A stretch of DNA of 64,000 bases, from NCBI RefSeq assembly GCF_002844195.1, contig NZ_PEND01000005.1, positions 124,001-188,000 of the forward strand, in the 5' to 3' direction. The stretch is from Halegenticoccus soli. GTDB lineage: Archaea > Halobacteriota > Halobacteria > Halobacteriales > Haloferacaceae. The translations under genes were made by a program, and so were the position numbers. The notes beneath the pieces were generated by a model. That model worked only from the letters and a program-made list of their open reading frames with translations. It made no database searches and was not told the origin of the DNA. Positions 25,830 through 33,933 of the stretch are shown piece after piece. Each line of letters starts with the position of its first letter. Position 1 is the first letter of the stretch.

Positions 25830-28127
25830 ATGGTAGATAATACCTTCCAGGACGAGGGCAGGACCGGAACCTCCCGACGGCGATTCATGGAAGCCACCGG
25901 AGGAATCGGGTTGTCGGCGGCGCTGAGCGGGTACCTTTCGGACGAGCCGAGGCGGGAGAAGAGACCGAGCGAGCGGGTCCGGGCGCTCGTCGGAGAGATG
26001 AGCTTGCAGGAGAAAATCGGTCAGATGACGCAGGTCGCCGCCTACGAAGTGGATGACGACCCGAAGGCGTTCTTCGAGCGGTACCAGCCCGGATCGCTCA
26101 TGTACGCGACGACCGCCGATCCGCTACAGCTTGCCGAGGACATCAACGAGCTCTTGGACGCCGCCATCGAGGCGCAGCCGCACGACGTCCCATTCGTGTT
26201 CGGTATCGACGCCGTCCACGGAAACAACAATTTGGATGGAGCGACGATCTTCCCCCACAACCACGGGGTCGGAGCGACGTGGAACGAAGAATACGCCCGC
26301 CGAATGGCCGAACACACGTCGAAAACACTCCGAGCGACCGGCACTCACTGGACGTTTTCGCCGGTCGCAGACATTCAGCGTGATCCGCGGTGGGGTCGGT
26401 TTTATGAGGGCTTCAGCGAGGATCCCTATCTCGCGTCGCGGATGGTCGCCGAGAAGGTTCGCGGATACGAGCGGACCGAGAACGGGTACAAATCCGCCGG
26501 TGCAACGGTGAAACACTTCGCCGGGTACTCTGAACCCCGTCACGGCGACGATCGCACCCCGGCGCTCATTCCCTATCGGACGTTCCGGCACACGCACTTG
26601 CCGCCGTTCCACGCCGGGATTTCCGCCGGTGCCGAGACCGTGATGGTCAACAGCGGGTCGGTCAACGGCGTCCCCGCTCACGCCTCCGAAGAGCTCCTGC
26701 AAACCATTCTCCGCGACACATTGGGGTTCGAGGGAATGGTAGTGAGCGATTGGCACGACTTCTACCGGATGGTCGAGGTGCACGAGTACGTAGCCGACGT
26801 AAAAGACGCCGTTCGACTGGGGATCGATGCGGGCATCGACATGTATATGGTCCCAGCCGCGGGCATCGAATCCGATACCGTCGACACGTACCAGAGGCAT
26901 CTACGGAACCTAGTAGAAAGCGGCGAAATTTCGATGGATCGCATCGACGACGCGGTCACGAACGTGCTCGCGTTCAAGGAGGCCCTCGGATTGTTCGAGA
27001 ACCCGTACGCTGATCCGCAGCGGGCCTCTGAGATCGTCGGTGGCGCCCGTGAGTTGGCCTACGAGATCGCCACGGATTCGATGACGCTCCTGAAGAACGA
27101 CGGCACGTTGCCCTTCGACCCCAAGGTCGGAACGGTTCTCGTTACGGGGCCGAGCGCGGACGACGTTGCCAACATGATGGGCGGATGGACCCTCGGATGG
27201 CAGGGAGTCGGCGAGACGTTGCCACCCGCAGTCACGCCTCTCGACGGAATCAAAGGCATCGTCAGCGATTCGACGGAGGTCGTCCACGAACCGACGGGCC
27301 TCTACACGTTCGACAACGAAGCGGCGGTCCGGAAGGCAGCTTCCGACGCAGATGCGGTGGTCGCTGTTCTCGGCGAAGGTCCGTACGCCGAGGAACACGG
27401 CGACATCGATACGCTCGGACTCCCCGACGCTCAACGGGAGCTCGTTCGGACGCTCGACTCGGTCGGGACACCGCACGCGGGCGTGCTGTTCGCCGGGCGA
27501 CCGCGCGGGACTCGTGTGTTCGATCGCCTACCGGCTGCAGTGATGGCGTATCTTCCCGGCACGATGGGTGGTGCTGCCGTGGCGGACGTGGTGTTCGGGA
27601 ACGTCAGTCCGAGCGGACGACTTCCCTTCACGTGGCCGGCCGGAACCGGCCAGCTTCTCAACGTCCACAACCTGTATCCCCCCGAGTTGTTCGGGACGGG
27701 TGAGACCCCGCCGACCTCCACGCAAGAACCGACTTTCCCGTTTGGACACGGGCTCTCGTACACCGAGTTCACGTACGCTGATCTCCGCGTGGAGCCATCT
27801 ACGCTCCCCGAAGCGAGCGCGAACGAGCGGATCAACGTCTCGGTCCGAGTGACGAACAGCGGAGATCGGTCTGGTGACCACGTAATTCCGGTGTACGCCC
27901 ACCGTCGCCACGGGGCGATTGCTTCTCCGATGACGGAGGTACTCGGAGTCGACCGGGTGTCGCTTGATCCGGGTGAGTCGACCCGCGTGATCGTGAAAGC
28001 GTCAGTCAACCAACTCGCGACGGTGCCAGGGGACGTGTTCTCGAAGAGCAAGCTCCGGGTGCTTCCCGGCGACTACGCGATCTCCGTGGGCGAGTGGGAC
28101 GAAGAGCAAACGCTAACCGTGAGATAG
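25830..28127 (+). CDS. Glycoside hydrolase family 3 (beta-glucosidase type), Tat-exported
   Basis: A 765-aa family 3 glycosidase with a Tat-like signal (SRRRFMEATGGIGLSAAL). The GH3 N-terminal barrel follows: RVRALVGEMSLQEKIGQMTQ, FGIDAVHGNN, SPVADIQRDPRWGRFYE, VKHFAGYSEP, and the nucleophile Asp near residue 307 in GMVVSDWHDF. The C-terminal GH3 domain (ATDSMTLLKNDGTLPF ... VLFAGRP ... AYLPGTMGG, PFGHGLSYTEF) and a fibronectin-III-like domain (about 660-760) complete the usual layout. It would release beta-linked glucose or similar sugars outside the cell. Full length and intact. Immediately downstream lies an orphan IS end. Confidence 0.93.
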   Translation: MVDNTFQDEGRTGTSRRRFMEATGGIGLSAALSGYLSDEPRREKRPSERVRALVGEMSLQEKIGQMTQVAAYEVDDDPKAFFERYQPGSLMYATTADPLQLAEDINELLDAAIEAQPHDVPFVFGIDAVHGNNNLDGATIFPHNHGVGATWNEEYARRMAEHTSKTLRATGTHWTFSPVADIQRDPRWGRFYEGFSEDPYLASRMVAEKVRGYERTENGYKSAGATVKHFAGYSEPRHGDDRTPALIPYRTFRHTHLPPFHAGISAGAETVMVNSGSVNGVPAHASEELLQTILRDTLGFEGMVVSDWHDFYRMVEVHEYVADVKDAVRLGIDAGIDMYMVPAAGIESDTVDTYQRHLRNLVESGEISMDRIDDAVTNVLAFKEALGLFENPYADPQRASEIVGGARELAYEIATDSMTLLKNDGTLPFDPKVGTVLVTGPSADDVANMMGGWTLGWQGVGETLPPAVTPLDGIKGIVSDSTEVVHEPTGLYTFDNEAAVRKAASDADAVVAVLGEGPYAEEHGDIDTLGLPDAQRELVRTLDSVGTPHAGVLFAGRPRGTRVFDRLPAAVMAYLPGTMGGAAVADVVFGNVSPSGRLPFTWPAGTGQLLNVHNLYPPELFGTGETPPTSTQEPTFPFGHGLSYTEFTYADLRVEPSTLPEASANERINVSVRVTNSGDRSGDHVIPVYAHRRHGAIASPMTEVLGVDRVSLDPGESTRVIVKASVNQLATVPGDVFSKSKLRVLPGDYAISVGEWDEEQTLTVR

Positions 28128-28167
28128 AGCCGGACGGACAGGTACACTACCTCACCCTATCGTTCAC

Positions 28168-28313
28168 AAGTCTGGGCGTGGAGGCGCACCCGTAGGCGTG
28201 CGCTTGAACAGCGGGATGATGAACGTGAATGGCGAGTATTCGCCTACTGTGTTACACAGTTAGAACGGGAGTCCATGCTGAATGCCACGCCCTGCAGGGC
28301 GTGGTAGCTTACT
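28168..28313 (+). mobile_element. Orphan IS1341-type right end without its tnpB
   Basis: 146 bp identical to 32308-32453 except one base (28266 C, 32406 T). It contains the last ~30 codons of a tnpB, its TAG, and a 20-bp perfect palindrome at 28285-28304 with arms CCACGCCCTG and CAGGGCGTGG. It ends TAGCTTACT directly before the truncated MATE gene. In TnpB systems this end encodes the guide-RNA scaffold, with the guide taken from the flank. Here the flank is MATE sequence (TTCGGACTGGAAATGG). Confidence 0.85.
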
Positions 28314-29153
28314 TTCGGACTGGAAATGGGGGTCGTCGGCGCGGCCGTTGGGTCGGTGCTCGCCAACGTCGGCGCGACCGTCGCGCTCGTGGGTGGGTTG
28401 GTCATCGGCCGACCGCTCGGCGGTTGGACGCCGCCCGTGGCGGTGAGCCCGCTTCGTTCGTACGTCGACGTCGAAACGACCCGCCAGATCGCCGAGATCG
28501 GGACCCCCGTCGTCGGCCGGAATCTCGTCTGGACCGTCGCCGAATTTCCGCTGTTGGCCATCGTGGCACTGTTCGGTCCGAGCGTCGTCGCCGCCTACGT
28601 TATCACCCGCCGTATCTGGGGCCTTATGAACATCCCTGGGTGGGGGTTCGGGTTGGCTTCGAGCAGCCTCGTCGGACAGGAGCTCGGCACCGGTGACGAG
28701 ATGACCGCAGAAGTGTACGGTCGAGAGGTCATCACCCTCGCCGTCGCAACCTACGCGGTCGCGGCGGGGGTCGTCTGCCTCCTCGCCGAGCCGATCGTGT
28801 TCGCGTTCGTCGGAAGCACCGCCGATCCCGTGAGCTCGGTGGCGGTACCGCTCGTCTACGCCGCGTGCGTCGCAATCGTCGCCCAGGGGATATCTCGCGG
28901 CGCTGCCGGGCCGCTGGACGCGAGCGGGGACACTCGCTGGCCGTTTTACAGCCAGGCGATCGGGATGTTCGGCTTCTCGATCCCCCTCGCGTACCTCGGC
29001 GCGACGACGTCCCTCGGTCTCGGCGGGCTGTACCTGTCGTTTCTTGCCGAAACAGCGGTGCCAGCGGCTATCAACTACCGCCGATTCGCCGGCGGAAAGT
29101 GGAAAGCTATCAGCCGAGGGTACCGTCCGAACTCGGTCGACGCTGACGACTGA
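28314..29153 (+). pseudogene. MATE efflux transporter, C-terminal half only
   Basis: An open frame starting exactly at the IS border encodes FGLEMGVVGAAVGSVLANVG and the rest of a MATE-family Na+/H+-coupled efflux protein, including GFGLASSSLVGQELGTGD and ARGxxQGISRGAAGPLDASGD-like elements, with about six or seven of the expected twelve helices. The 5' half is absent: the intact GH3 gene and the orphan IS end lie where it should be, which implies a deletion at the element. ATG 28326 could allow expression of a 275-aa fragment, but a half transporter is unlikely to work. Confidence 0.8.
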
Positions 29154-29274
29154 GGCGGGAGACAGCCGTGCGGTCCGGACGCCTCGTTCAGTATCCGGTC
29201 TCGTAATGGAAGCGAAGCGGAAGTTCGCGCGCGACGCGAGCTCGCACCGCGACGCGCAGGCGGAACGTGACGAG

Positions 29275-30633
29275 TCAGGAACGTTCCCCGGGGTCCGGAG
29301 CGAGTTCAGGCTCGGCGTCGGACCGAGACGCAGGGAGTTCGAGCGGTTCGGACGGATCGATCACCGTCCGCGCGGGAATCGGTGCTTCGGGAGGCGGCCG
29401 ACGCGCGGCCAGCCGCTGGAAGAGCGTGAGGTCTCGCGGTTGGTCGGTCTCGATCTCCTCGTACTCGACGACCAGTTGCCCGTCCTCGGCGAAGATCCGG
29501 TAGTAGTTCAACCGAAACGAGGGGTAGTAGACCGACGGTAACCGCGAGAACCACGTCGGGACGCGCCGGAGCTTCTTCAGCCAGGTCCCGGTGTTGAGCA
29601 CGAGCCGATCGCCCCACCGGGTGAGTGACGCCCGGTGGGTGTGGCCGTAAACGTACACGGCGACGTCGGGGCGCTCTTCGAACACGCTCCTGGCGGCGTT
29701 CAGGAACGGTTCGTCGCCCTGGCCGACGCGTATTCCGGAGGCCACGACCCCGAAGCGTTCGAGCGTGTGGCGGAGGTCGCGGCCGAAGACCCACAGCGGC
29801 ACCGCGAGCAAGAGCAACACCGCCGCGATCGTGGCGTTGATCGCGATGATGACCTCGAGAACGATACCGGCGATCCCGAGCGCGCCGACCAGCTCATTCC
29901 CGAGAAAGAACCGCGTCGGCAGGACGCCGATCTCCTCGAGAAAGGCCCCCAGCAGGTAGAGCAGGCTGAGGTTGAAAAACAGGAGGAGCGGCGCGACGAC
30001 GGCGCGCAGGTACGGACTCATCTCGCGGTAGAAGTAGTTCGAGAACAGCCAGTGCGGAATCTCCTCCATCGGGGCGACCGACTGGATGTCCCGCAGCCAG
30101 TTCCCACGGGCACGGTCGGAGTACCGGCCGGCGGCCGCGACGATCCGCTGGACGACGAAATAACCGACCGGCAGCGCGTCCGCGTTCCCCCAGTCGGGCA
30201 GGCGGTTGTTGGCGTCGTGTTGCTGACCGTGCTCGATCCATATCGTCGCGTCGCCGACCTCGCGCGTGATGTGGATCTCCGGTTCGAGCGAGAGGTTGTA
30301 CTCGGCGAGGCGATCGACGTACTCCGGATCGCAGGCGAGGTCGTAGTCGTGATTTCCCGGAATGAGCGTGATCAGGATCTCCTCGCCGGTCGCTCGAAAC
30401 TGCTCGAACAGCGCGGGGTGATCGGCTATCAGCGCGTCGAGCTTCTCCAGTCCCGACACCTCGGTGTACTCCCAGAGCGCGAAGGTGTCGCCGACGAGTA
30501 TCAACTCGACGGGACCGCCGCGCGCTTCCAGGCGCTCAAGGAACGCGAGGAGTTCGTCCTCGAAGTCGAGCGTCGTGAGCTGTTCGTCACCGCCGATGTG
30601 GAGATCACTGACGAAAACGTACTCGGTGGTCAT
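29275..30633 (-). CDS. Metallophosphoesterase with internal membrane segment
   Basis: A 452-aa calcineurin-like phosphoesterase. Metal-binding motifs appear in order: DLHIGGD (residue 10), GDTFALWE (48), GNHDYD (93), HGQQHD (134) and GHTHRA (330). The segment between the fourth and fifth motifs (about 200-290) holds a run of hydrophobic stretches (VVAPLLLFFNLSLLYLLGAF, GIAGIVLEVIIAINATIAAV, LLLLAVPLWVFG), so the catalytic domain is interrupted by 3-4 membrane helices. A Pro/Glu-rich disordered tail ends the protein. It probably hydrolyses phosphoesters at the membrane; the start resembles UDP-diacylglucosamine pyrophosphatase relatives. Substrate unknown. Confidence 0.82.
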   Translation of the reverse strand: MTTEYVFVSDLHIGGDEQLTTLDFEDELLAFLERLEARGGPVELILVGDTFALWEYTEVSGLEKLDALIADHPALFEQFRATGEEILITLIPGNHDYDLACDPEYVDRLAEYNLSLEPEIHITREVGDATIWIEHGQQHDANNRLPDWGNADALPVGYFVVQRIVAAAGRYSDRARGNWLRDIQSVAPMEEIPHWLFSNYFYREMSPYLRAVVAPLLLFFNLSLLYLLGAFLEEIGVLPTRFFLGNELVGALGIAGIVLEVIIAINATIAAVLLLLAVPLWVFGRDLRHTLERFGVVASGIRVGQGDEPFLNAARSVFEERPDVAVYVYGHTHRASLTRWGDRLVLNTGTWLKKLRRVPTWFSRLPSVYYPSFRLNYYRIFAEDGQLVVEYEEIETDQPRDLTLFQRLAARRPPPEAPIPARTVIDPSEPLELPASRSDAEPELAPDPGERS

Positions 30634-30745
30634 TCAGTCGGACTCGGCTCTCCGTGATTCGTCGCCCCCGGAGCAGTCGTCCAATGCTTGCCGTGGGCCG
30701 TCGTCCTCGTTCCGCGAGGGCAGCCGATGCGCCGTAACTGTGAGG

Positions 30746-31039
30746 TCAGGCGGAAGCTGTCCTTCGGAGGTACTGTTCTTCCCACTCGCGCCGCTCTCGG
30801 AGGGCACTGCGTCTATCATCTGTGATCTCATCGTAGTTGGTGCAGCGATCGAGCGCGCCTTTCTCGACGTGCCCCTCGTTGACGAGGACGTCGAGGTTGG
30901 GATACAGCCGCCCGTGATTGATTTCTCCCTCACGGGCCCGGCCGAGCTCCGTCTTGATCTGTTGGCCGGAGGGCTGATCGCGGCCGGCGATGACGATCAG
31001 GAGAGCACGCTGAAAGCCGCTGAGGTCGGAGAGCCTCAT
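30746..31039 (-). CDS. PadR-family transcriptional regulator
   Basis: A 97-aa winged-helix protein starting at MRLSDLSGFQRALLIVIAGR, with recognition region SGQQIKTELGRAREGEINHG, RLYPNLDVLVNEGHVEKGAL and wing NYDEITDDRRSALRERREWE. This is the compact haloarchaeal PadR type. The strands around the wing (usually NYYxLTxxG) are slightly divergent (NYDEITDD), but no frame break is seen. An upstream in-frame ATG at 31114 gives a poor N-terminus, so 31039 is preferred. Located upstream of the metallophosphoesterase on the same strand. Target unknown. Confidence 0.8.
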   Translation of the reverse strand: MRLSDLSGFQRALLIVIAGRDQPSGQQIKTELGRAREGEINHGRLYPNLDVLVNEGHVEKGALDRCTNYDEITDDRRSALRERREWEEQYLRRTASA

Positions 31040-31165
31040 CGACTGCGAGGTACACCAACCGGAAGTATAACTGTCGGCATTGTCGTCAATCGCGCACTTA
31101 TCAATCGAGCGCATCGCTTGTGACGAGAGAGTAGTACACCGGAACAGCGGACGTGTGGAGATCGA

Positions 31166-31338
31166 AGATTGACCTCCTCCACGCCGTGAACGACGTGGAA
31201 TCCCACCATGGGATTTCAGGCCGACAGATTCGGCCCTAAGGTTTCAAGACGCATACTCCCCAAGCGTCAATTGCTGGGCTTCAGCATCGGCTTGGGAGTC
31301 TTGCGGGCCGGTCAAACGGCCCCCATCCTCAGCCGAGT
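31166..31338. mobile_element. Non-coding IS-derived fragment
   Basis: The left edge, GACCTCCTCCACGCCGTGAA ... CGACGTGGAATCCC, copies the layout of the minus-oriented element end at 54836 (GACATCCTCCGCACGACTGA ... GGGATTCC). The rest of the segment has several inverted repeats (TTCGGCC; GGGCCGGTCAAACGGCCC) and no frame. It stops where the truncated tnpB frame begins. Probably the residue of another element, nested or deleted. Confidence 0.55.
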
Positions 31339-32403
31339 CATTACTACGACGTTCGAGACGACTCCCCACTTCCGGCCAACCTCGTGCAAGCCGCACGAAA
31401 CCGCGCCGCAGAAGCCGTCAAAGGCTGTGTTGAACGCTGGAAACAAGGCAAGAAAGCCTCCAAACCCCAGTTCACGTCACGGTTCGCCAGCTACGACGCG
31501 AGAACCGTCACCGTCAACGATGACCACGCCACACTCGCCACCATCGACGGGCGAGTTACCGCAGACTTCGTCCTTCCCGACGAACAGCGTGACACGCCAC
31601 ACGCGGCGTGCCTGTTCAACGATGACTACGACGTGAAAGGAGCGACGCTCCACTATGATGCGGTTGAGGACTGTTTCTACCTTCATGTGCGGACAAAGCT
31701 CGCCGTGGAGACCGATGAGGCCGAACAAGGCGATACCAAGCACGTCTCCGTCCTTGGTGTTGACCTCGGCATCACCAATATCGCAACCACCTCAACCGGG
31801 CGCTTCTGGAGCGGTGGCGAACTCACCCACTGGCACCGCGAATACGAGAAACGTCGTGGTTCGCTTCAGTAGACCGGGACTCGCTGGGCGCATATCAACG
31901 TCCAACGAGTCGGTCGCAAGCAAACCGGGCGTTTCGAGCAGATGCTTCACACCATCTCGAACGAACTCGTGGAGGAAGCTCTTGAGAATGAGTGTACGCA
32001 CATCGTGTTCGAACAACTCAACGGCATCCGTGAACGCCTGCCGCACGCGAAGGCGGTTCACAAGTGGGCGTTCCACCGCTTGTACGAGTACGTCACGTAC
32101 AAAGCCGAGTCTGACGGGCTTGTGGTGAAGCAAATCAACCCGGCGTACACGAGTCAGCGGTGTTCGAAGTGCGGGTTCACCCACGAGGACAACCGCCCAC
32201 ACACCAACGGACAAGACGAGTTCGGGTGTCTGAAGTGCGGATACGACGTACACGCGGACTACAACGCCGCGAAAAATATCGGGCTGAAGTATCTCCGCGA
32301 CCAGCAAAAGTCTGGGCGTGGAGGCGCACCCGTAGGCGTGCGCTTGAACAGCGGGATGATGAACGTGAATGGCGAGTATTCGCCTACTGTGTTACACAGT
32401 TAG
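31339..32403 (+). pseudogene. tnpB: IS1341-type tnpB, 5'-truncated with in-frame TAG
   Basis: The frame opens with HYYDVRDDSPLPANLVQAAR (family position about 30) and continues through GVDLGITNIATTS to RRGSLQ, then TAG at 31870-31872, then [20 protein letters not shown] and the rest. The stop replaces a Gln codon usual at this position (CAG to TAG). RuvC Glu ([13 protein letters not shown]), zinc ribbon CSKCG ... CLKCG and last Asp (HADYNAAKN) are otherwise intact. The right end (to 32453) is complete and matches the orphan copy at 28168. Dead by both truncation and nonsense mutation. Confidence 0.88.
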
Positions 32404-33590
32404 AATGGGAGTCCATGCTGAATGCCACGCCCTGCAGGGCGTGGTAGCTTACTGTCACCAGTGTGTTCTCTGAGGTGACTCTCTCCGCTGAGGTAGCGGT
32501 CTGCGATATTGAGCGCGGCGTTGACATCCGCTTGGTAGTCGCGGACCCAACACTCTGGGTTCGTACATCGGAACGTCGCTTGAGCGGGGCGTGTTCCCCG
32601 TTCCCCGCAACAGTGACACGACTTCGAGGTGTACGCTGGGTTCACCGTTTCGACGCGAATCCCTTTCTCGGCGGCCTTGTAGCGGAGTTGGGCGTGCATC
32701 TTTGCGAACCCCCATCCGTGAAGCCGCCGGTTCATGAACGAACCGTAGTCCATGTTCTCGCGGATGTGCGTCAAGTCTTCAAGGACCAATACAGGATTTT
32801 CGAATTCGTCGGCGTAGGCGACGACCTCCGACGTGACTGTGTGGAGAATGCCGTCTATCTGCCGCCACAACGAATCCCCGTAGGACTCGGCGATACGTTC
32901 GCTTCCGCGTTGCTGAAGGCGTCGGGTCGCCGTGAAGTACGTCTCACGGAGCCGTCGAACATGCTTGCCTTCATCGTTCCAGAGGTTGGGTGTAGTCGGG
33001 GAGCCGCGCTCGTTACGGTGACACACCATTACCAAAGAGGCTTCCCCGATATCTACCCCAATCGGCGTTTCGGACGCCGAACTGGGTCGCTCCTCCACGT
33101 CCCGCGTAGCGACGACGTGCAAGTACCATTCGCCGTCGCGGTCGAACAGCCGACACTCACCCATCTTCGCGTCTCCTGCGTACAACGCTTCAAGCCACGG
33201 CCGTTGTTCTGGGTTCGGTTGGGCGGGAATCCACAGGTGGTAGTCGTCGTGGTGCGGGACTTTAACGTACCACTCGATGGCGTTCTGCGGCTTGTGGTCG
33301 AGCCGAATCCCCTCGTTGGTGAATCGAACAGGGTGGTCGTCGTGAAGTTCCTTGGCGTCGTAGCTTCCACCGCACAGTTGTGGAACGTACTTCTTCAGGG
33401 CGTTCTTCGCGTAGCCGCTGAGGTCGTAGTTGACTACCACATCGTTCGCCGCCGACTGAGTGGTACAGCCCGCGTCGAAGGCGGCTTCAAGGGCTTGCTG
33501 GTAGGCCGTTTTTGTCTCACAGAGCTTTCGGTGCTTGTGGGCGTTCGGCTCTACCAGCTTCAGTTCCAACGTCTCGGTCACTTCCGTCAT
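32400..33590 (-). CDS. tnpB: IS605-type TnpB with replaced C-terminus
   Basis: A 396-aa TnpB with all nuclease landmarks: first Asp in [13 protein letters not shown], Glu in [12 protein letters not shown], zinc-binding CHCCG ... CTNPECW and last Asp in [16 protein letters not shown]. After SHLREHTGD the sequence is encoded by the right end of the neighbouring plus-strand element ([17 protein letters not shown]), so the native tail was lost when that element arrived. The RuvC core is unaffected, but the native right end and hence the guide-RNA scaffold are gone. The ATG overlaps the stop of a tnpA remnant. Confidence 0.85.
   Translation of the reverse strand: MTEVTETLELKLVEPNAHKHRKLCETKTAYQQALEAAFDAGCTTQSAANDVVVNYDLSGYAKNALKKYVPQLCGGSYDAKELHDDHPVRFTNEGIRLDHKPQNAIEWYVKVPHHDDYHLWIPAQPNPEQRPWLEALYAGDAKMGECRLFDRDGEWYLHVVATRDVEERPSSASETPIGVDIGEASLVMVCHRNERGSPTTPNLWNDEGKHVRRLRETYFTATRRLQQRGSERIAESYGDSLWRQIDGILHTVTSEVVAYADEFENPVLVLEDLTHIRENMDYGSFMNRRLHGWGFAKMHAQLRYKAAEKGIRVETVNPAYTSKSCHCCGERGTRPAQATFRCTNPECWVRDYQADVNAALNIADRYLSGESHLREHTGDSKLPRPAGRGIQHGLPF
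32404..32453. mobile_element. Right end shared by two convergent tnpB genes
   Basis: Contains the 20-bp palindrome at 32425-32444 and ends TAGCTTACT at 32453. It belongs to the plus-strand tnpB, as shown by the second copy at 28168. It also supplies the last 17-18 codons of the minus-strand tnpB, whose stop (32400-32402) overlaps the plus-strand stop (32401-32403). Confidence 0.75.
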
Positions 33591-33631
33591 GCGTCCGCCT
33601 CCTGCCGTTGGATGTAGGCTTCGACGGTTTT
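33587..33631 (-). pseudogene. tnpA: Last 14 codons of an IS200-type tnpA
   Basis: Upstream of the minus-strand tnpB the frame [14 protein letters not shown] ends in a TGA that overlaps the tnpB ATG (GCATGA). This is the usual C-terminal helix of a Y1 (HUH) transposase TnpA and the usual tnpA-tnpB overlap. Everything before it has been replaced by another element's end (GCGCTAAGGCCCCTTCC near 33648). The element therefore cannot transpose by itself. Confidence 0.6.
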
Positions 33632-33786
33632 ACCTAACCGCAGGCGCTAAGGCCCCTTCCTCACCGAGCGACCGAAGGGAGGGAGGGGATATAGCGCCGT
33701 CATCGTCTTTCGTCCGTGTGATACCGCCGGCCCGCAGGCCCACGCCACCGGTAACTTTATGTTTCTACCTCGTGTAAACATTGGTA
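33632..33786. mobile_element. Junction of IS ends
   Basis: Holds an IS-end-like block GCGCTAAGGCCCCTTCCTCA with GGGAGGGAGGGG, then AT-rich DNA (TATGTTTCTACCTCGTGTAA region) that is probably the left end and promoter of the DUF2080-tnpB element. Confidence 0.5.
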
Positions 33787-33930
33787 ATGGATCGGTACGA
33801 GATCGAAGGACACGAAGTCCACGAATCCAAGGTCAAACCCACCGGCAACGGTGCTCACGTCCTCGTTCCGAAGCGGTGGCGGGGTGCCACCGTCAAGGTT
33901 GTTCGCGTCACCGATTCATCCGACGAGTAG
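33787..33930 (+). CDS. DUF2080 transposase-associated protein
   Basis: A 47-aa protein (MDRYEIEGHEVHESKVKPTG, NGAHVLVPKRWRGATVKVVR). It matches the small DUF2080 family, which is encoded directly before IS1341-type tnpB in archaea. The AbrB-like beta pattern (VKPTGNGAHVLVPKRW) suggests a swapped-hairpin DNA-binding fold. Stop TAG at 33928 is followed after 3 nt by the tnpB ATG, so they form a unit. Proposed role: regulation of the element, an inference. Confidence 0.85.
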   Translation: MDRYEIEGHEVHESKVKPTGNGAHVLVPKRWRGATVKVVRVTDSSDE

Positions 33931-33933
33931 ACC

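Noticed and set aside
828..31872. Reassignment of TAG to an amino acid
   Set aside because: Several intact genes in the window end with TAG at their family's normal end, and no suppressor tRNA was seen; nonsense mutation is simpler.
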